Source: an uncultured Sulfitobacter sp.
GTDB lineage: Bacteria > Pseudomonadota > Alphaproteobacteria > Rhodobacterales > Rhodobacteraceae
Direction of reading: 5' to 3'
Assembly: GCA_937928635.1 (NCBI GenBank)
Contig: CALFWM010000032.1
Span: 1 to 63,861, forward strand
DNA length: 63,861 nucleotides
Numbering within the stretch: position 1 is the first letter of the stretch; every line of letters begins with the position of its first letter. The translations under genes and the position numbers were made by a program. The notes beneath the pieces are model-generated. The model had not been told where the DNA came from. It did not search any database and saw only the letters and a list, made by a program, of their open reading frames with translations. This document shows, in pieces, positions 61,957 to 63,861 of this stretch.

Positions 61957-62239
61957 GTACACCGGAACTAAATTGCGGAGTGATCACAGGGAAAAAGCCC
62001 GACCAATCAGATCCCAGCGTCTTGCGCACTTTTCCGGTCAACCCGAAATAGCTCTTGGCTAGAACCTCAGGTGTTTCAGCCGTTGTGATCATTAAATCAA
62101 TACGGATTTTGTGCTCGTCCCTATCGACTTCGATAGATGTAATTTGGATGTCAGACACGGACTTTAAGTCAAACTTTGCACGAATAACTTCTAAAATTTC
62201 ATCAGCCATAACTTTGTCCAACGTTGTTGGTGCAGTCAT
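61949..62239 (-). CDS. small partner protein of the HEPN gene
   Basis: 96 residues with an alpha-beta pattern (DKVMADEILEVIRAKFDL, then SIEVDRDEHKIRIDLMITT, then GFFPVITPQFSSG). No known family; in particular the GSX10DXD motif of MNT nucleotidyltransferase antitoxins is absent. ATG 62239 has GGGAG 8 bases upstream; an ATG at 62254 is possible. It precedes and overlaps the HEPN gene, the usual place for an antitoxin or regulator. Confidence 0.65.
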   Translation of the reverse strand: MTAPTTLDKVMADEILEVIRAKFDLKSVSDIQITSIEVDRDEHKIRIDLMITTAETPEVLAKSYFGLTGKVRKTLGSDWSGFFPVITPQFSSGVHA

Positions 62240-62482
62240 CACTTTATCTCCCATAGGTCACGCCATGTTCGTCCGGCGTTACACGGAACCTTATACATGG
62301 CTTTTGATGGTGTACACAAAATATGTAGGCTCAATGTGTCGCATTCAAGGCGAACGGAACGTAACGCCGTTTGAAACCTGATCACAAAATGGTTGAGTAA
62401 GTATGAAACCGGCAGTTCGTTGGCCTGTTGACCGTCAGTGACATAAAAGGCACAACGATGCCAGCGGACGCCAAGTGAATTC

Positions 62483-62503
62483 TGCTACCCCACACGCTAC
62501 CCC
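62483..62503 (+). repeat. paired arm-type repeat, right end of island one
   Basis: TGCTACCCC and GCTACCCC stand 4 bases apart, 55 bases inside the right att core, mirroring the pair at 54644-54662 next to the left core. This supports the assignment of both ends to one element. The rest of 62240-62557 has no gene. Confidence 0.5.
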
Positions 62504-62557
62504 GAGCAATATTGCTCAGTAATGCATATGAGATTTAACTATATAAATCAAATAGAT

Positions 62558-62596
62558 GGCCCTGTGGCTCAACTGGATAGAGCAGCCCCCTCCTAA
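62558..62596 (+). tRNA. second 5' half of tRNA-Arg(CCT), junction of islands one and two
   Basis: Same 39-base half-tRNA as at 54476-54514, differing only in the acceptor strand (GGCCCTG instead of GGCCCCG). It again stops after the CTCCTAA anticodon loop and is followed by unrelated DNA and another integrase gene. It is the right att site of island one and the left att site of island two. Confidence 0.8.
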
Positions 62597-62617
62597 TAGC
62601 AGACTGGGAAAATCACT

Positions 62618-62688
62618 CTTCCTCATACTTCCTCATTATCTATTAATTTCAATGTGATACGGAAGATCACCTTCACATGCTTCCTCAT
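62618..62688 (+). repeat. CTTCCTCAT repeats, candidate arm sites of island two
   Basis: The nonamer CTTCCTCAT occurs at 62618-62626, 62628-62636 and 62680-62688, between the att core and the second integrase. The motif differs from the TGCTACCCC pair of island one, as expected if each integrase has its own arm sites. Confidence 0.5.
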
Positions 62689-62736
62689 GCATGGTAGGGG
62701 TATATCTGCGTTCTGAGAGACAAAACGGAGACAAAA

Positions 62737-63740
62737 ATGCGCCTGACCGAGACCAGCATACGTGGGCTTTCGTTTGAGAGTATCGGGAGCAAAAAGCACT
62801 GGGATGATACCGTTCGAGGATTTGGCGTGCGGTGTTCGGCTAAATCCAAGTCGTTTTTCGTGATGTATGGGAAAGACCGGCGGCTGAAGACCATCGGCAA
62901 ATATCCTCAAATTTCGCTCAGAGAGGCCCGTTCTGAGGCACGCCGCCTTAGCTGCTAAACCCACCAAAAACCCCTCACAATCGACCACAGAGGCTGTGGC
63001 GGCGTATTTGAGGGAGGCTGTGGCGTGGTTGCAGCCGAATACTGTGCGGGAGTATCGAAGGCACCTCGACAAAGCGCCGGACAAGCCGCTCGATGAGATG
63101 GCACGGGTGGACATTGACCTCAATGATCCACAAGCCATCAAGACGTGGAAGGTATTCTTCAACTGGTGCATTCGCAACGAGATCACCGAACGCAATCCTT
63201 TCCAGATTTTTAAAGGTCGTGCATAACGAGAGAACGCGCGTGCTGACGAATGACGAGCTAAGGCAAGTCTGGGCCTATGACTACCCACCATTCAGCGACT
63301 ACCTGAAACTGCAAATCCTCACCGGCCAGCGTATCGGGCAGTGGAAAAATTACACCATGGACGATGAGACTATAACCTTTCATGCCGTGGCGATGAAAGG
63401 CAGGCGGGAGCATGTGTTGCCGCTTACCGACGCGGTGGCGAAGCTGTTGCCGCTTGAGCCATTCAATGGGTGGTCGAATGCCAAGGTGCGGCTGGATAAG
63501 CATGTGAAGCTCGATACGCCGTGGGTGATACATGACCTTCGGCGGACGTTTTCGACCAACTGTGCGATGTTGGGTATTCCGCTCCATGTGACGGAGCGAA
63601 TTTTGGATCACCGCACAGGTACGATTTCGGGTGTGGCTGCGATCTATAACCGGCACACGTACATGCCGGAAATGCGCGAGGCGCTTGACCAATACGCCGG
63701 ACACGTTGAGACTGTATTGGCCTACGATCAGGATTCATAA
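62737..63740 (+). pseudogene. frameshifted tyrosine integrase of island two
   Basis: Three frames together give one integrase. Frame one (62737-62958) is the arm-binding domain: LTETSIRGLSFESIG, DTVRGFGVRCSAKSKSFFVMYGK. Frame two (to 63226) continues AKPTKNPSQSTTEAVAAYL and the core-binding helices. Frame three (to 63740) is the catalytic domain with Arg in TGQRIGQW, HDLRRTFSTN, LDHRTG and Tyr in YNRHTY. Small indels near 62948 and 63222 break it. All catalytic residues are intact, so the decay is recent or reflects sequence errors. Confidence 0.85.
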
Positions 63741-63861
63741 CCAAAACATGACCACCGCTGCCAAGGCACATGCTGACAAGAAGACTTTTGGGCATCTGTC
63801 ATAGCGGGTTGCGATCCTCCGCCAGTCCTTGAGGCGGGCAAAGCTGTTTTCGATTTTGTGG
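63735..63861 (-). mobile_element. IS5-family transposase, C-terminal part, cut by window end
   Basis: The minus strand from the window end reads HKIENSFARLKDWRRIATRY, then DRCPKVFLSACALAAVVMFWL and a stop at 63735. K-I-E-N-x-F-x-R-L-K-D-W-R-R-x-A-T-R-Y-D is the conserved C-terminal block with the catalytic Glu of IS5-family transposases. Its stop overlaps the end of the broken integrase frame, so the element abuts or has replaced the integrase 3' end. Confidence 0.85.

Noticed and set aside
54476..62596. Calling island one a deleted ordinary prophage without comment
   Set aside because: The terminase operon is compact, with overlapping genes and a terminator, and the island has matched ends. 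There is no leftover of head or tail genes, so a satellite-type element is at least as likely; the alternative is kept as a refutation test.

Overview
The window looks like chromosome of a Roseobacter-group alphaproteobacterium (Rhodobacterales). Supporting this are the complete PQQ biosynthesis cluster, a periplasmic quinoprotein alcohol dehydrogenase, several TRAP transporters, Kdo/lipid A/LPS core genes, and insertion-sequence debris of types common in that group. The assignment is inferred from gene content and protein style; no 16S gene is present.

Layout. 1-624: gene-poor left edge with tRNA-like and IS5-like scraps. 625-8823: LPS core and lipid A genes (waaA, a Kdo kinase, several glycosyltransferases, an FkbM methyltransferase, an LpxL-type acyltransferase). 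8918-9250: a decayed IS30 transposase fused to an enolase-superfamily scrap. 9390-12530: pqqABCDE. 12537-16654: a soluble hybrid histidine kinase, a FIST sensor protein and a LuxR-type response regulator. 16782-30699: a quinoprotein alcohol dehydrogenase with the Asp-Tyr-Asp signature of lanthanide enzymes, together with cytochrome c, a XoxJ-like protein, an ApbE/NosR-like pair, an ABC-2 type cluster resembling the methylotroph lut (lanthanide uptake) or pseudomonad ped clusters, and a second ABC importer whose three genes are split over 11 kb. 30709-37860: a VWA protein, a hydroxyquinol-type dioxygenase with an NMT1-type ABC importer, and copA/cueR with a textbook 19-bp-spacer promoter. 37863-45699: one minus-strand operon for 5-oxoproline and D-amino-acid use (pxpABC, a TRAP transporter, a DadA-like dehydrogenase, a BASS-type transporter). 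45880-54083: a GMC oxidoreductase, a second TRAP transporter, IclR and LacI regulators and a YcaQ-like glycosylase.

54476-63861: mobile DNA at a tRNA-Arg(CCT) gene. Two copies of the 5' half of this tRNA (54476-54514 and 62558-62596) each precede a different tyrosine-integrase gene, so two islands sit in tandem. The first (about 8.1 kb) is small and unusual. It has an integrase, an AlpA-type regulator, a probable small terminase, a large terminase and short unknown genes, but no portal, capsid, tail or replication gene. It also carries a two-gene minus-strand cassette with a HEPN-domain protein. It reads like a phage-satellite-type island that brings its own packaging motor. The second island starts with a twice-frameshifted integrase and an IS5-family transposase that runs off the window.

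How it works together: PqqA-E make the cofactor, the FIST/kinase/regulator trio probably senses substrate and controls the dehydrogenase, and the lut-like genes probably supply the metal. The cytochrome passes electrons on, and the NosR/ApbE pair may add a flavin-based route across the membrane. The right-hand islands are unrelated to this metabolism.
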